Source: Anastatus disparis
Lineage: Eukaryota > Arthropoda > Insecta > Hymenoptera > Eupelmidae
Reading direction: 5' to 3'
NCBI GenBank assembly: GCA_017163975.1
Contig: JAFFSR010000265.1
Span: 434,001 to 498,000, forward strand
Length of the DNA: 64,000 nt
Part shown: piece after piece, positions 37,381 to 48,602 of the stretch
How positions within the stretch are numbered: position 1 is the first letter of the stretch
Layout of the letters: the number at the start of each line of letters is the position of its first letter
Translations under genes and position numbers: made by a program
Notes under the pieces: model-generated
Seen by the model: only the letters and a program-made list of their open reading frames with translations
Databases searched by the model: none
Told to the model about the DNA's origin: nothing

Positions 37381-38777
37381 AAAAAAGAAAAGTGTACAGA
37401 CTTTCTTAAAATATCGTTAGATAACAAAAAAAGCAAATGAAACTGATTAAATTCTCCTCAAGAACAGATTATTTTGCAAAAAATGAGTTGTGTTTCATCA
37501 TAAACAGAAAAAAATTTGATTGTCGATAGTTTTTTTAATAAAAACCTAGATTTTAATTTTAGAGGGTCATAGTTTTGGGATTCGCACAACAAATAAACTA
37601 AAGTTCTTGAAAAGCTACTTTTGTAAAAATTAAATAGAGATGTTAAATTTCTGGAAACCAAAAACCAGAAAATTATTATATTATATGAATAAAACACCAA
37701 AAACTAAAAAACAAAAAAGTCAAAATTTTAAGAACTATACTAAAAAAATTTATTTCGAAAATTAAAATATTGAAAACGAAAATCTGGAAAACCAATTTCA
37801 CAAATGACTAAAGTATTGAATATCAATTACTTAAAAATTCTAACTATATGTTTATTAAAAACTAAACTGTTTAACATAAGGATAAATTCCAAATTTACTA
37901 TAATATATTTACATTGGAATTTTTAAATAATTTATAAAGCTTATTTCCAATAGAGGAGGGATGTAAATCATCAAAAACGTTAATCATAAAAAATTTTATA
38001 CAGAAATCATGATAATTTAAAAGGAATATATTAAGCAAAACTACTAAAACTCACGACAGCTTCACATAAAAGTCGTGTATAATATTAAAATTATAGTTTT
38101 TATATCATGCTCAACTGTTAAAACTATTACTTTGAAAATTGCGATAAATTTTCAATTTAAAAAAATTTAATATGACTAAGCATTTAATTGGATTTAATAT
38201 ATTTAAATTTAACAATGCTCACATTTTTAAATTTTGCTATCTATTATAGTGTGTAATAAAAAAAGAATAATAATAATATCTTATACAAAACATTTTGCAT
38301 TATATGTAACTGGTGGTATAGTCTTGAAAATGTTTCTGAATGTTTTGTTTAGTTTGAATTTTTATTGGCAGATATTTTAAAATTTGGATTTTCAGGATTT
38401 TCTGCTGCGGTGAAAATGATATAATAATTTTGGTATATGCTCGTGTGAGATTGATAGATTTTAATTAGGAAAATATTTTGTTTAGTATATTTTCATTATA
38501 TCGTTTCCACAGGGAATTTGATGTAAAAAGATAATCATTAAAGTTAAATTAATAATAAAAAATATTAAATATTGTATTTGATCAACTTTTTATTAAGATC
38601 GAAAATATTCAAAAGAAATTACATGTTATTAATAGTTGTTTTGCCATAACCAATTAATCAAAGACAGTTTTATTTTTTTAATCACATTTGCATATAATAA
38701 AAATTTTCAGTATTAAGTAAATATTAATATTTTAATAATGCGTTGGATTGATAAAAATACATATTGTTATTATTTTC
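37381..38777. other. Gene-free AT-rich stretch
   Basis: Downstream (3') side of the defensin gene. The only ORF longer than 60 codons is a hydrophobic Phe/Tyr/Ser-rich frame without conserved features. Nothing else seen. Confidence 0.5.
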
Positions 38778-39251
38778 TCATCCACTGGTACGGATACATT
38801 TGCAGTTGCCGTTTTCACATCTTCCAGTATTGTAGCCCTTGAAGATACAGTCAAGAGAACAGTCTCGATCATTGCATGCTATGGAAAAAAATTTTAATTC
38901 CTCATTTCAATCGGATTAAAAAATTGTTAATGTTTACGTTAGTACAATATCAACAATTTAGTGTTGAAAATTAAAAGTTTTCATATAAAAATAAAAAATT
39001 TGTTTATAAGAATTCAAAATCTATGTGACAATTTTATTTTTAATTTTTCATAATTACAATGCTTTTACAACATTATATAATATAATCTTAAAAATTTTAT
39101 ATCAAATATAATAAAAAATCATATTCATATTCACTAGTGCAATTTAAAAACTTATAGGTTTAAAGAATAATTAATATAAATTACCTGTGGCACTTGTTAA
39201 GTATGCGAAAACAACGACAATTAAAAAAATCAAATATACGCTCTTAACCAT
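38778..39251 (-). CDS. Defensin-like secreted peptide (six-cysteine, CS-alpha-beta pattern)
   Basis: Two exons, 39,185-39,251 and 38,778-38,878, give 55 codons. The GT-AG intron closes in phase. Exon 1 encodes a start (MVKSVYLIF...) and a hydrophobic signal peptide of about 21 residues. Exon 2 encodes a short mature peptide whose cysteines follow C-x4-C-x3-C-x9-C-x4-C-x-C, the spacing of insect defensins (CS-alpha-beta fold). Such peptides are secreted from fat body or epithelia and disrupt bacterial envelopes. No furin-type pro-region is visible, so the mature part seems to start right after the signal, at 32-34 residues, shorter than classical insect defensins (about 40). A CS-alpha-beta venom peptide cannot be excluded from the pattern alone. 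Upstream GATA and kappaB-like motifs favour immune induction. Confidence 0.8.
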
Positions 39252-39344
39252 GATGATAAATTTGATATTCTACTCTTAGGCACAATTGTAACTTTTATTT
39301 TAAGTAAAACGATTTCTACTGACGTCTCAACATTTGAATCGATG

Positions 39345-39380
39345 TTTAAATACTAGCTGATAAATTATCAGGGGAAATAC
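39345..39380 (-). promoter_or_regulatory. Defensin promoter: TATA-like box, paired GATA sites, kappaB-like site
   Basis: In the direction of the gene, going upstream of the ATG: TATTTAAA (39,345-39,352), a palindromic pair of GATA sites (CTGATAAATTATCAG, 39,357-39,371) and an abutting kappaB-like GGGGAAATAC (39,371-39,380, written on the plus strand). A second kappaB-like GGGAACCACC lies at 39,443-39,452 with another GATA motif at 39,408-39,414. Adjacent GATA and kappaB sites are a known mark of insect antimicrobial-peptide promoters. The kappaB matches are imperfect. Confidence 0.45.
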
Positions 39381-39570
39381 TTTAAGGAAATGTTATTGCT
39401 TTTTCTTGTTATCAGTTGCTCCAGAATCTTATAAGAGTAAGCGGGAACCACCTATGACACGATGCATTAAACAAGAGAAAAATAAATAACAGCAATCGTC
39501 TCGCATTATTATTTTTAATATTTAACAAAATAAATTTTTTTTTTTTCAAAAGATTTTTCATAAGTTTTCA

Positions 39571-39905
39571 ACTCTACACTCTAAACTCAAAAGAGTAAAA
39601 ATTGGAAATAAAAAGTAAAAAAGTATAGTTTTTCTCACATATAAAAGAGTAAATCTACGATTTTACCATTAGTAAAGATAAATTTGATGAGTTTATAGTT
39701 TATAAAGATAAATTCACGCAATTTATTCTTTTACTAAAAGTAATTGATGTGTTTACTCTTTTGACAAAGAGTAAAAGGCACATTTATGACTTTGTAAAGA
39801 GTAAAATAATACTTTAATAGTTAAAAAGAGTAATTTGATCAATATTTACTTTTACGATATTCCACAAAAGAGTAAATTCATTAATTTACTGTTTTCGGGA
39901 TGATA
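39571..39905. repeat. Cluster of AAAGAGTAAA motifs, both orientations
   Basis: At least seven near-copies of AAAAGAGTAAA, or its reverse complement, occur in 335 bp (near 39,589, 39,643, 39,752, 39,765, 39,795, 39,824 and 39,866), unevenly spaced. This is typical of subterminal repeats in hAT- or CACTA-like nonautonomous elements. It could also be a protein-binding cluster upstream of the defensin gene. Clear terminal repeats were not found. Confidence 0.5.
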
Positions 39906-41119
39906 AAGTCCCTTGACTAAATTAAATTCTTGAATTCCTCATATTTAAAATTTCAAACAAAAATTCAAACAATCTTATTTGTTTTTTAGTTGTTTTTGAA
40001 CTTATCCTATTAATTTTTCGTGAAATTATACTGACTGAGTTATAATAGGAAAAGTTATAAAAAATAATCAGTTTTAAAGTATGAAAAACATTGTGAAAAT
40101 TTGTAAAAAAAAATACATCTACATGTAAGAAAATATTTTTTTTTTAATGCTACTAATAATTTTTAAACTAATTATGGCACTATTCAAATATTTTAATTTA
40201 TATATAATTTAATATTTTAATTAATATTATATTCTATGATTTTAAGAAAAACACGTATTGAAGTAATTTTTTTTGCAATCAATGTACACCTTCCGCGAAA
40301 ACTGTCAATAATACCTTAATTTACCCTATGTGAATTAACAAACATATTGATCTTTAAAAAAATTATTATCCTCTTTCAGAGATGTTTTACACCTGGTACA
40401 CCGTACATAGATTAATTCAATAAAGATAAAATTTTGAAGATGAAATAGCGATTTTAAATACAATATTTTATAATAATTAACTATAGAAAAACTCCAAGAG
40501 TTATTATGAAAATTTCAAAATTAAAAATAATTTACGTTTTGTCTTGAAGCGGTAAAACTGATCATTGAAAGAAGAATATTAATAATACTCTCGAAAGATT
40601 AGTGCATTTGTTATATATTTTTCTCAGTCATTTGAAAAGCATTTTTTTCAACAGAAAAGAAAATATTTTGGCCAATGAAAAAATTTTTTAAAAGTGCATA
40701 AATCTGTTATGTTAAAATTTTTAAAAAAATTATAATAAAGCTTTACTTTAAAAATCAATTTTTAATATCCAAGCTTTACAATCATTAAAGTTTGAGTTTT
40801 TATTATATATTATATAAGTTGAATTATTTAATAATATTTAATGATATTTCATTATTAAGTTACGCATTTCTAAGTTAAAAATGTATAATTTTTAAAATAT
40901 AAAAATTAATAAATAGAATAATTTTATTCTTACCTGAAAAACTGAGAGTATATTGAAAATTACATATTAGGTTATAAATAATTAATAAAATTACACTATA
41001 AAATTTTTTAATGATATTATAGATTTATTTCATGGATAATATTAATATTATTACTTGACGTTTTATTCATTTTATTACATGCCTTTTTGTACTTTATAAA
41101 AAAATTAATAAATATTTAT
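39906..41119. other. Intergenic AT-rich stretch between the defensin and MATH-BTB genes
   Basis: No ORF or repeat of note. Near the right end, on the minus strand, AATAAA motifs (plus-strand TTTATT near 41,062) lie about 50 bp past the stop of the MATH-BTB gene and probably serve as its poly(A) signal. Confidence 0.5.
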
Positions 41120-42142
41120 CTAATATCTGTCTACTGATTTTTTGCATTTTTGATACTGTAAAAAACTACACATAATTTCACACATTAACTCTTTATTTAA
41201 ATTCAGAAATAATGATTTAACTTCTGTTAAATTCATATATTTCCCATGCTTTGCAATGAATTTAATAACTTTCTTTTTGAGATTATCAAAATTGTGTAGA
41301 TCGGCAATTTTCACAACATCAATAGCATTTTCAGTAGTTAAGTTTTCACATATTTTATTTTCGCATAAAGTCTTCAATTCCTCGAGGTTATATTTATCAG
41401 CTGCTATTAAAAGATCGATGGCACATTCTTCGAATTCATTAATTTTACCATTATACAAAAATCTTAATAATTCATAAAATACGCTATACTCAATGTCCGC
41501 AATAATAACTTCACTTCTAGTCTCATAGTTAAACATACTTTCAAAATGTTTACTTCGATGAGTCAAAATACCTTTGTCTACGTATAATGTTTTTTCACCA
41601 ATTATAAATTTAAAGTCGCTATATTTTTCATTGTTCAAAAAACTTTCGAAGCTACTTATTTTGTAAAGTTCAGTTAAACATACGGATTCTGGTGTATCTG
41701 CGTCTGTTCTACGACTTTGATTTAGTTCTTCTGCTTCGCTATCGACCAAAATTTTATATTGGATATAAAAGCTATCTGGTAATAATTCTGTTTTCAAAAA
41801 CTGTTCACATCGATGCGCCTCATCTGGCTGGAGAATTGCATATTCACAATGATATGAATTAATAATCTGATCATCATCATCGTATAGATAAACTGTGTAT
41901 TCATATCCGATCTTATATTCAGTTTTTGATCGAGAATAGATAGATAAATATCCCATTTTTTCCTTAACATCACCGTTCGGATATAATTCAATCTGTAATT
42001 TTATATCGTTAAAAAAAAATGTTGACGATACTAATTTGTCCCCCGGTTTAATACAATTACTACAAAAATGTTCGTTAATATCCCATCGATAAGTCGCTTC
42101 GACCGGCTTCATTTGACCACAAGAATGCACTAATGCACTCAT
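41120..42142 (-). CDS. MATH-BTB (speckle-type POZ, TD-POZ/SPOP-like) protein
   Basis: A 340-residue protein from one uninterrupted coding exon. Residues 15-135 are a diverged MATH domain (begins EATYRWDINEHF). Residues 165-268 are a BTB/POZ domain (YSDFKFIIGEKTLYVDKGIL, HRSKHFESMF, LLRFLYNGKI, AADKYNLEELKTLCENKICE). A BACK-like helical tail follows. Proteins of this family bind substrates through MATH and Cullin-3 through BTB, acting as adaptors for ubiquitin ligase. SPOP's nuclear-localisation tail is not evident, as in the many expanded TD-POZ paralogues of arthropods. The start is the ATG at 42,140-42,142: it follows a good 3' splice site (TTGTTTTTACAG then AAAATG), so a noncoding 5' exon is likely. 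An in-frame TTG further upstream is intronic. The MATH substrate-cleft residues could not be verified. Confidence 0.85.
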   Translation of the reverse strand: MSALVHSCGQMKPVEATYRWDINEHFCSNCIKPGDKLVSSTFFFNDIKLQIELYPNGDVKEKMGYLSIYSRSKTEYKIGYEYTVYLYDDDDQIINSYHCEYAILQPDEAHRCEQFLKTELLPDSFYIQYKILVDSEAEELNQSRRTDADTPESVCLTELYKISSFESFLNNEKYSDFKFIIGEKTLYVDKGILTHRSKHFESMFNYETRSEVIIADIEYSVFYELLRFLYNGKINEFEECAIDLLIAADKYNLEELKTLCENKICENLTTENAIDVVKIADLHNFDNLKKKVIKFIAKHGKYMNLTEVKSLFLNLNKELMCEIMCSFLQYQKCKKSVDRY

Positions 42143-44296
42143 TTTCTGTAAAAACAATTTTTATTGAATATAATTTTTATGAAATGTAAACTTGGCTAGA
42201 ATATCAATTCGTGTATCAAAAGTGCGATATTACCTCATCAAATAACTTCACTTTAAATCATAAATTAAACTAATTAATTTTTATATTACGAATTAAATTA
42301 ATAGATCACAAGTATTAGAAAATTCTTTATATTTGATACGTTGACTGAAATCTTTCTCGATTTCAAATCAGATGGACTTATTAAAAATGTTTCTATAGGA
42401 TACTGTAAATAGTTGGACTTAAAGTAAAACTGTATATCGCGATGAATCGTCTGCTGCCTTCAACCGAACATGCTCTGTCTTTCTCTACCTCTCTCTCACT
42501 GATCAAAAATCGTCAAAATAAACCATTAATATATCTCTCTTTTTATTTAGATTTCAATTTAGAATTCATAAAAATAAAATAACTTAAATTTTAATAATAA
42601 AATGTTTATTATACACTCTAATTCCTTATAACAAAACAAATATTATTATAAGAAAGCGAAATAGATATACTTAATACTCGTCGTAGCCGGCAAACAAAAA
42701 AGGATAGACATATATCCCCTTTCTTCTTAGTTGCCTATGAAAGGAAGAAAGAGAGAGGGAGACAGTCAACGCTTGAACCAGTGGATATAGAAAAGGATAC
42801 ACGTAACCCCCTCTACTCTTAGTTGTCGTGAAATTTTCTTAAGAGGCTCGTGCGCTTATAGGACCGTACCCAGTCAGGGCCCCGCGAAAAGGAACAAAAT
42901 ATTATTTTTTTTACCATAAATAATTTTTATCAAAAGTCTATATAATTTATAATTATAATTGTAACTTTAATTAAATTTAATTATACGTAAAAATATCTAT
43001 TATTTACGATTATTAATGTTCTGATCACATTAATTTTAATAAATTTTTTAAATATTTTTTTTATTTTATCGATAACGTCATTTTTTTGAGAGATTTGAAT
43101 TTGTGATGAAAAAATCTATAATTTTTGTTTGTGATTCGTAAAAAAATTACTATTTTATTACTGAGCTATAAGCATAAATGTTATTTTTTCCATGAAAGTC
43201 CATGTTAAATTTCCAAATTTCTATAATTTTTTTTTCTTTCGTTTGGTCGATAACTTCATATTTTTAAAATTTCTATGAAATACTCGTTATCTACACTTTT
43301 TTAGTATTTTTTTTTACAAAATATCCTTTTTAGAGTGGGTTGACCCACCGAGCCTCTTTAAAAACAGAGCAGTGAGAAACTTCTTTATTTGTTTAATGAA
43401 TAAAATTAAAAAACTACATTTCTTTTGATAAATTTTAAATATAATGAACATTACTTTAAACAAATTTTTTCCGATTATTTATATTTGTTAATTTATTTCT
43501 AATAATTATAATGATATTGCATATTATAAATCAGAAAATAAAAATTTTTTATTTTGAACCCAAAAATTTATTTTATTTTAAAACTATAAAATGTATTTAT
43601 ATCTTATTGTAAGATTTATTATACAATTCAGTCTAATGGAGATTAATTATAGATTGTAACAAAAATATAGATTTATTTCTGTTTTCGCACGTCAAGTCTT
43701 TATAAATGTCGTGTGAATATTTCATTCAAAAGACAGGAAAAACTCGTCACTTTCTCATTATGTTTTTAATTTAAAATCTTGTAAGATTTACTCTAGAAGT
43801 TCCGCTTGTAATTAACTAAAAACATTTTTTATTGAAGGTATATAATTAATTCTTTATTTCGAATTTGCAAATATTTAAATAAAATATAATTTATTGTTAT
43901 TTTAAATAAATTCAGTTGATCGTTCTTTTAAAAAATTTTTCAAAATTGATATAACTTATATTATATTTTTTGTACTTTTTATAAGAAAAAACAATACATA
44001 AAAGAATAATACTATCACATTATTTTCATAATTTATAAAAGTCAAACCAAAACAAAATAAATAATTTATATCTAAAATTATTTAAAATCATGATAAAACA
44101 AACTTTAAAAATTATTAGGCAAATGCTTTAACAATATATGATCTTACAGTAATTTCGAAAAGTTTTGATAGTCACGTCAATCTTTTAGAAATCAAAATAT
44201 TTAAAATAATATAAAATGAAATAAATATTGAGGCTTGAACGAAAAGTAAAGCTCAACGAATTGCAACAAAACGAAAAGCACTGTTTTACGTGCATA
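42143..44296. other. Intergenic region upstream of the MATH-BTB gene
   Basis: Contains the inferred 5'-UTR intron next to the MATH-BTB start and a GC-richer patch at about 42.45-42.9 kb with CT-rich DNA, where its noncoding first exon and promoter may lie. The remainder is AT-rich without ORFs. Two similar pyrimidine-rich segments ending CTTAGTTG occur near 42,730 and 42,823. Confidence 0.4.
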
Positions 44297-44475
44297 CCCT
44301 AGTGGAAATCGAATCTGTGAATAACTGGGAATAACTGGAAATAACTGTAAATACTAATACGTGAAACGTAATACTGGAATCTGTTATTCCTGTCTCAAAC
44401 TGAACAGTTTATAACAGTTATTCCCAGTTATTCCCAGTTATTCCCAGTTATTCACAGATTCGATTTCCACTAGGG
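44297..44475. mobile_element. TA-flanked palindromic MITE (179 bp) with internal short repeats
   Basis: Terminal inverted repeats begin CCCTAGTGGAAATCGAATCT and continue through several copies of the 10-bp unit ATAACTGGGA, three on the right arm and two to three on the left. TA flanks both ends. The first 12 bases (CCCTRGTRGAAA) match those of the MITE at 33.4 kb, which suggests mobilisation by the same or a related transposase. Noncoding. Confidence 0.85.
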
Positions 44476-45217
44476 TATTTGACATATGACAAAGATCTTT
44501 TCAATCTACTTCCGGTATAGAAATTGTTGGCAACTCGAACGGAACGATGAGTCGTATAAACGTACACAAACAACACAGCTAATATTTTCGCGAATTATAA
44601 TGCTAATTTCAACCTTTTTTTACCCGTTTGTTATATCAAATATAACTTTATTTACTTTTATAAAGATTATGTTAAAATTTTCTTAGAAGTCAATCTTGAA
44701 GAAATTAGAGGATGAAATTAGATATATTTGATTCTGTCAACAACTTACTTAATTTACTGGTAAATATTTATTTTTATACAAATTGTTTTGATTACCCGCA
44801 AATTTTTAACTTAATAATAAAATAGTGAATATATATTTAATAAAATTTTTCAAATTAAAGAATTTCAATACATATTAAAGATTTCACTTTAACTCAAAGA
44901 GTTGAAAACCAAAACTGCTAAAAGCCTGGAAATATGTTTTATACAGTATCTGAAATATAAAAAAAATTAGAATAATAGGTCAAAAGGATAAAGAGTTAGA
45001 AGTTGCGTCTTCAGATTGCTTATTTTTTGACGGCTTACTATTAATTTTTTTTCATTTTTTTCATAGAGAACACAAACTTTGGCAAAAAATCGCAAAAGAT
45101 TCTGAAAAATTTTTCATTTGAAAAAAAATCTAAAAAATATAGTCATTTTTTATTCAATTATAAGATTTTTTATTTTTATTTCTAAATAGGTTATTTATCC
45201 AACTAGTAAGCAAGGTT

Positions 45218-46662
45218 TTACAAAACTTTGTGTTTACGTATATCAGTATTAATATTTCCGTTCATTACATCTTTGATGAATGATAGATAAGATGAAACTC
45301 TAGTATACGTAGCAGCTTTTCTTCTTTCATCGCACCCATTTGGACTACGACTCACAATTCCAATGACAGAGTTTTTGTAAACAAGAGGACCACCACTATC
45401 ACCCTGAAAAATTAATGATCATTGCAAATTTTAATAAGACTTCATAACGATAATTATATATTTTTGTGATAAATTGATATACAATCCATTCATTCAAAGA
45501 AAAATTTGTTTTTATCAATAGATTTGATAGATTCTACTTTTTGAGAAATTATTTGTAATATTTGTACAACATTATTTTACGTTAATTTTTAAATGTTAAA
45601 AATTATATATGTATAATTAACTATGTTTATTAAAATTTTTAAAATATTCATCTTACTGAGCAGACTCCTTCGTATTCATTGTTTTTGCTTCTTTGAATAA
45701 CCATACCACAAATTTTCGTATCATAAATAATTTGTGGATAATTAATAAGTTGACATAAAATATTGGCGAGTACGTTAACAACTGCGAATTTCAATTTACC
45801 GTCTGTAGAACCGACCTCTACATTTTTGTGAACTTTATCATCATAACCAAATTTGATTTTACTCCATCCATAACCAGATACCACGGCTTTGACGCCAGCA
45901 TAAGTTTGATTAGCCGAAGGCAATTTTATTGTTTTAAGTTTATTCTTTTTAAGATCTAGAGATGTTTTCAACTGTAATTATTGATATTAACAAGTATAAA
46001 ATTTTAGAAAAATTGTGATAATATTGCAAATAAAGTATGTTTCTATGAAATATTTTGTCATCGTTTTTCCACTTACTTTCAACAGAGCAATGTCATTCAA
46101 ATGCTTTATTGGATCGTAGTTTTTAGGGATGTAGACAGCATCAACGGTAACATTAAAAGGTTTGCTTGTAGTACTCAATGTGTTGCCAATAACTATAAAC
46201 GGGTAAGGGAAAAATTTTTTTGTGGCATCATCGATAACGCAATGAGCTGCAGTTAACACAAAATTTTTCGAAATTATCGCACCTCCGCACAAAAGTTGAT
46301 TGTATACTTCGATAAAAATTTGGTATGAAAATTGTCCTTCTTTTGCTTCATTTCCTCCTACGATATTTTCGGACTCTAAGCACGAGACTTGAAATAAAAT
46401 GGAAATAAAATAATAATAAAGAAAATAAAATTTTTACTTTTGTACAAAGAAATGTGTGTTTGATGATGACAGAGTTATATATTTTTTTATGAAAATAAAA
46501 ATAAAGCTATCAAAGAATAACAAAATTAGTAATAAAAATATATAGTATAGTTTACTTTTTAAGGAAATCATTTAAAAATTATGTAAAATTCACTTATTAA
46601 GACTCACCATAATTGATTGCAGAAATTACATGAAGATAAAAGAGTAAATCAAAGCAGTTCAT
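45218..46662 (-). CDS. Secreted chymotrypsin-like serine protease (S1A)
   Basis: Four exons (46,608-46,662; 46,077-46,387; 45,657-45,971; 45,218-45,403) join in phase to 288 codons. Residues 1 to about 19 form a signal peptide. A short propeptide precedes the activation-type motif IVGG (27-30). The catalytic triad is complete: His67 in LTAAHC, Asp117 in NDIALL, Ser230 in GDSGGPL. The residue at the base of the S1 pocket (chymotrypsin 189) is Gly, from the EGVCSGDSGG context. Trypsin-like specificity is therefore unlikely; chymotrypsin- or elastase-like cleavage is inferred. The propeptide is very short and ends in Asn rather than Arg/Lys, so its activation is unclear. The tail past the domain is basic. 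AATAAA lies about 40 bp after the stop. A digestive, immune or venom role is possible. Confidence 0.85.
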
Positions 46663-47759
46663 CTTAGATATTAAAATTTAAAAAGTTCTTCATACTAAGA
46701 AAATATATATAATTTTAATACAAAAATATAAATTAGAATTTTAAAAAATAAGTTCCGTAAAAATATTAATAAAAGTAAAGATTTAGGATACTAACACCGT
46801 CTAGAATTTTCAAAAAACAGATTTTTTTACATTTGTCAACTCCTTAAAATTCTAATAATGGCCTCAAATATTTTTGAAAAATTCGAAAACTATGACGGCA
46901 TGTAACAATTTTTAATGAACGTGTACGGCTTGTCTCCAAGCAAGTGTTCGTGTTTTTCTTAAAATGACGTTTTTTCAAATTGTGGACAATTAATCTCAGG
47001 ATTGGCTAAAGCGATTTTAATGAATCTTGTTTATTAAAATTTTCAGTAATTTGCCACTATATGGAAAAATTATTCATCAAGGAAAAACTACGAAGAAATA
47101 TGTTGTTTTTAACGCTTTTTATCAAATATCCATTTTTTTCAGCGATCTTTCATCAAAGATGGTAAATTACTTTGTCCAAAACCTTCCTCTTCAAGAAATT
47201 TTTTGAACTTTTTGCTTCAGACTTGAATAGTTCAGAAATTCATTGTTCACAATCAAACAAGGATTTTTAGAGCATTCAATTTCAGCACCCTCTATAGTTT
47301 AGAAAAAAAAGTTGTTATCTTCTTTAACAATAAAATAATTGCTTTGAAGAAAGTAGTAAAGGAGCTGAGAAAAAATCTTCTACTTTAACTAATAAACAGA
47401 ATGATATAAAAAAAATTCAAAAAAATTTGAATAAAAATGAAAAATTTGGGAAACTATGATGCCGGTAACTATGTTTAAATTAACTATTGACTGAATTACA
47501 AAAATTGTTTTTACTATTCAAATTTAAAACAATAAAATTCAAATATAAAAAATGAATGTCGTAATAAGGTAACCATTTTAAAAAACAAATACAAAACAAG
47601 TCTCAAAAATTTGTTGATTTCATGAATTGTATAAATAAATTATTTCAAATATATAAAAATACAGTAACTTAAAATTTTTAACTAAAAATATTAGTTCATG
47701 GTGATTATATTTAATTAAATTAAAATAATTAAAAGTATTAGCAGAGTTCAGGTAACATA
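46663..47759. other. Intergenic AT-rich stretch upstream of the serine protease
   Basis: A TATATATA-type motif at about 46,703-46,711 would place transcription start a dozen bases before the protease ATG, but AT richness weakens the case. Nothing else recognised. Confidence 0.35.
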
Positions 47760-47965
47760 TTTTTTGACACTCTGTGCGCGAAATTCAATTTCGCGTGCTT
47801 TTGTAGCGTACGCAAAATACTGTATTCGGACACACTGTAAGTTGAGCGTGCGCAAAATGATTGAGCGTGCGCAAAATAGATTCAGCGTGCGCAAAATAAA
47901 CTCAGCGTGCGCAAAATAGATTCGGCGTGCACAAAATGAATTCAACGGGCGTAACATAAACAGTA
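47760..47965. repeat. 20-bp tandem repeat array (GCGTGCGCAAAATA type)
   Basis: About six tandem copies of a 20-bp unit centred on AGCGTGCGCAAAATAGATTC, decaying toward the right end (GGCGTGCACAAAATG, AACGGGCGTAACAT). The array is preceded by a palindrome, CGCGAAATTCAATTTCGCG, at 47,778-47,796. It is GC-rich and CpG-rich compared with the AT-rich flanks. No coding meaning is seen: the ORF across it is a repeat artefact. Confidence 0.8.
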
Positions 47966-48046
47966 TGTGAACTGATATGGGGTAAAATTAAAATAACATA
48001 ATTTTTTTTCTATAGGTCAATGGATTGATAGGCGAAGTTGAAAATA

Positions 48047-48515
48047 ATTTTCACCTTTATTTTATAGTTTTGAAAATAATCTTCCAAAATTTAATGAAAT
48101 CAAATATATTTTCACAGAATATAAATTTAGTTGTTTTATAAATTGTGTTTTTTTATTTTATGAATTATTATTTATATTTCGGAGGCGGGGGGCGTCGCCC
48201 CCCGAATCTCAAGCCCCCCCCCTCTTCCGTCTCACACCGAATCCCTGTAAATTAATATTATAAATAATTGACTTTCTCGATATCAACCTTTATTTTATAG
48301 TTTTGACAATAATCTTTCAAAATTTAATCAGATCAAATATATTTTCACAGAATATAAATTTAGTTGTTTTATAAATTGTGTTTTTTTATTTTATGAATTA
48401 TTATTTATATTTCGGAGGCGGGGGGCGTCGCCCCCCGAATCTCAAGCCCCCCCCCTCTTCCGTCTCACACCGAATCCCTGTAAATTAATATTATAAATAA
48501 TTGACTCTCTCGATA
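48047..48515. repeat. 233-bp tandem duplication, each copy with a GC-rich hairpin
   Basis: Two copies head to tail, nearly identical. Each is AT-rich at first, then has GGGGGGCGTCGCCCCCC (perfect 7-bp stem with a 3-nt loop) followed by a C-run and TCTTCCGTCTCACACCGAAT. The junctions fall at ACCTTTATTTTATAG. The high identity of the copies points to a recent duplication. The GC hairpin is out of character with the local base composition. Confidence 0.85.
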
Positions 48516-48602
48516 TCAAAGCATTATATACAATACTAATGTAAATTCTTATGTTCAAAATAATCGATGTACGCATCGAATTTCGCGCAACTTGAGTCAA
48601 AA

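Noticed and set aside
42143..42157. Upstream in-frame TTG start for the MATH-BTB protein
   Set aside because: The extra codons cross a strong splice acceptor (TTTTTACAG), so they are intronic. The ATG at 42,140-42,142 is preferred.
47748..47957. 69-codon ORF with repeated CARS/FAHAE-like peptides
   Set aside because: It is the translation of the 20-bp tandem array, not a protein repeat under selection.
47760..47965. CRISPR-like array
   Set aside because: Units are adjacent without unique spacers, in a eukaryotic setting. It is an ordinary tandem repeat.
48180..48230. Helitron 3' end
   Set aside because: A GC hairpin is present but no CTRR end follows at the expected distance, and the TC 5' end was not found.
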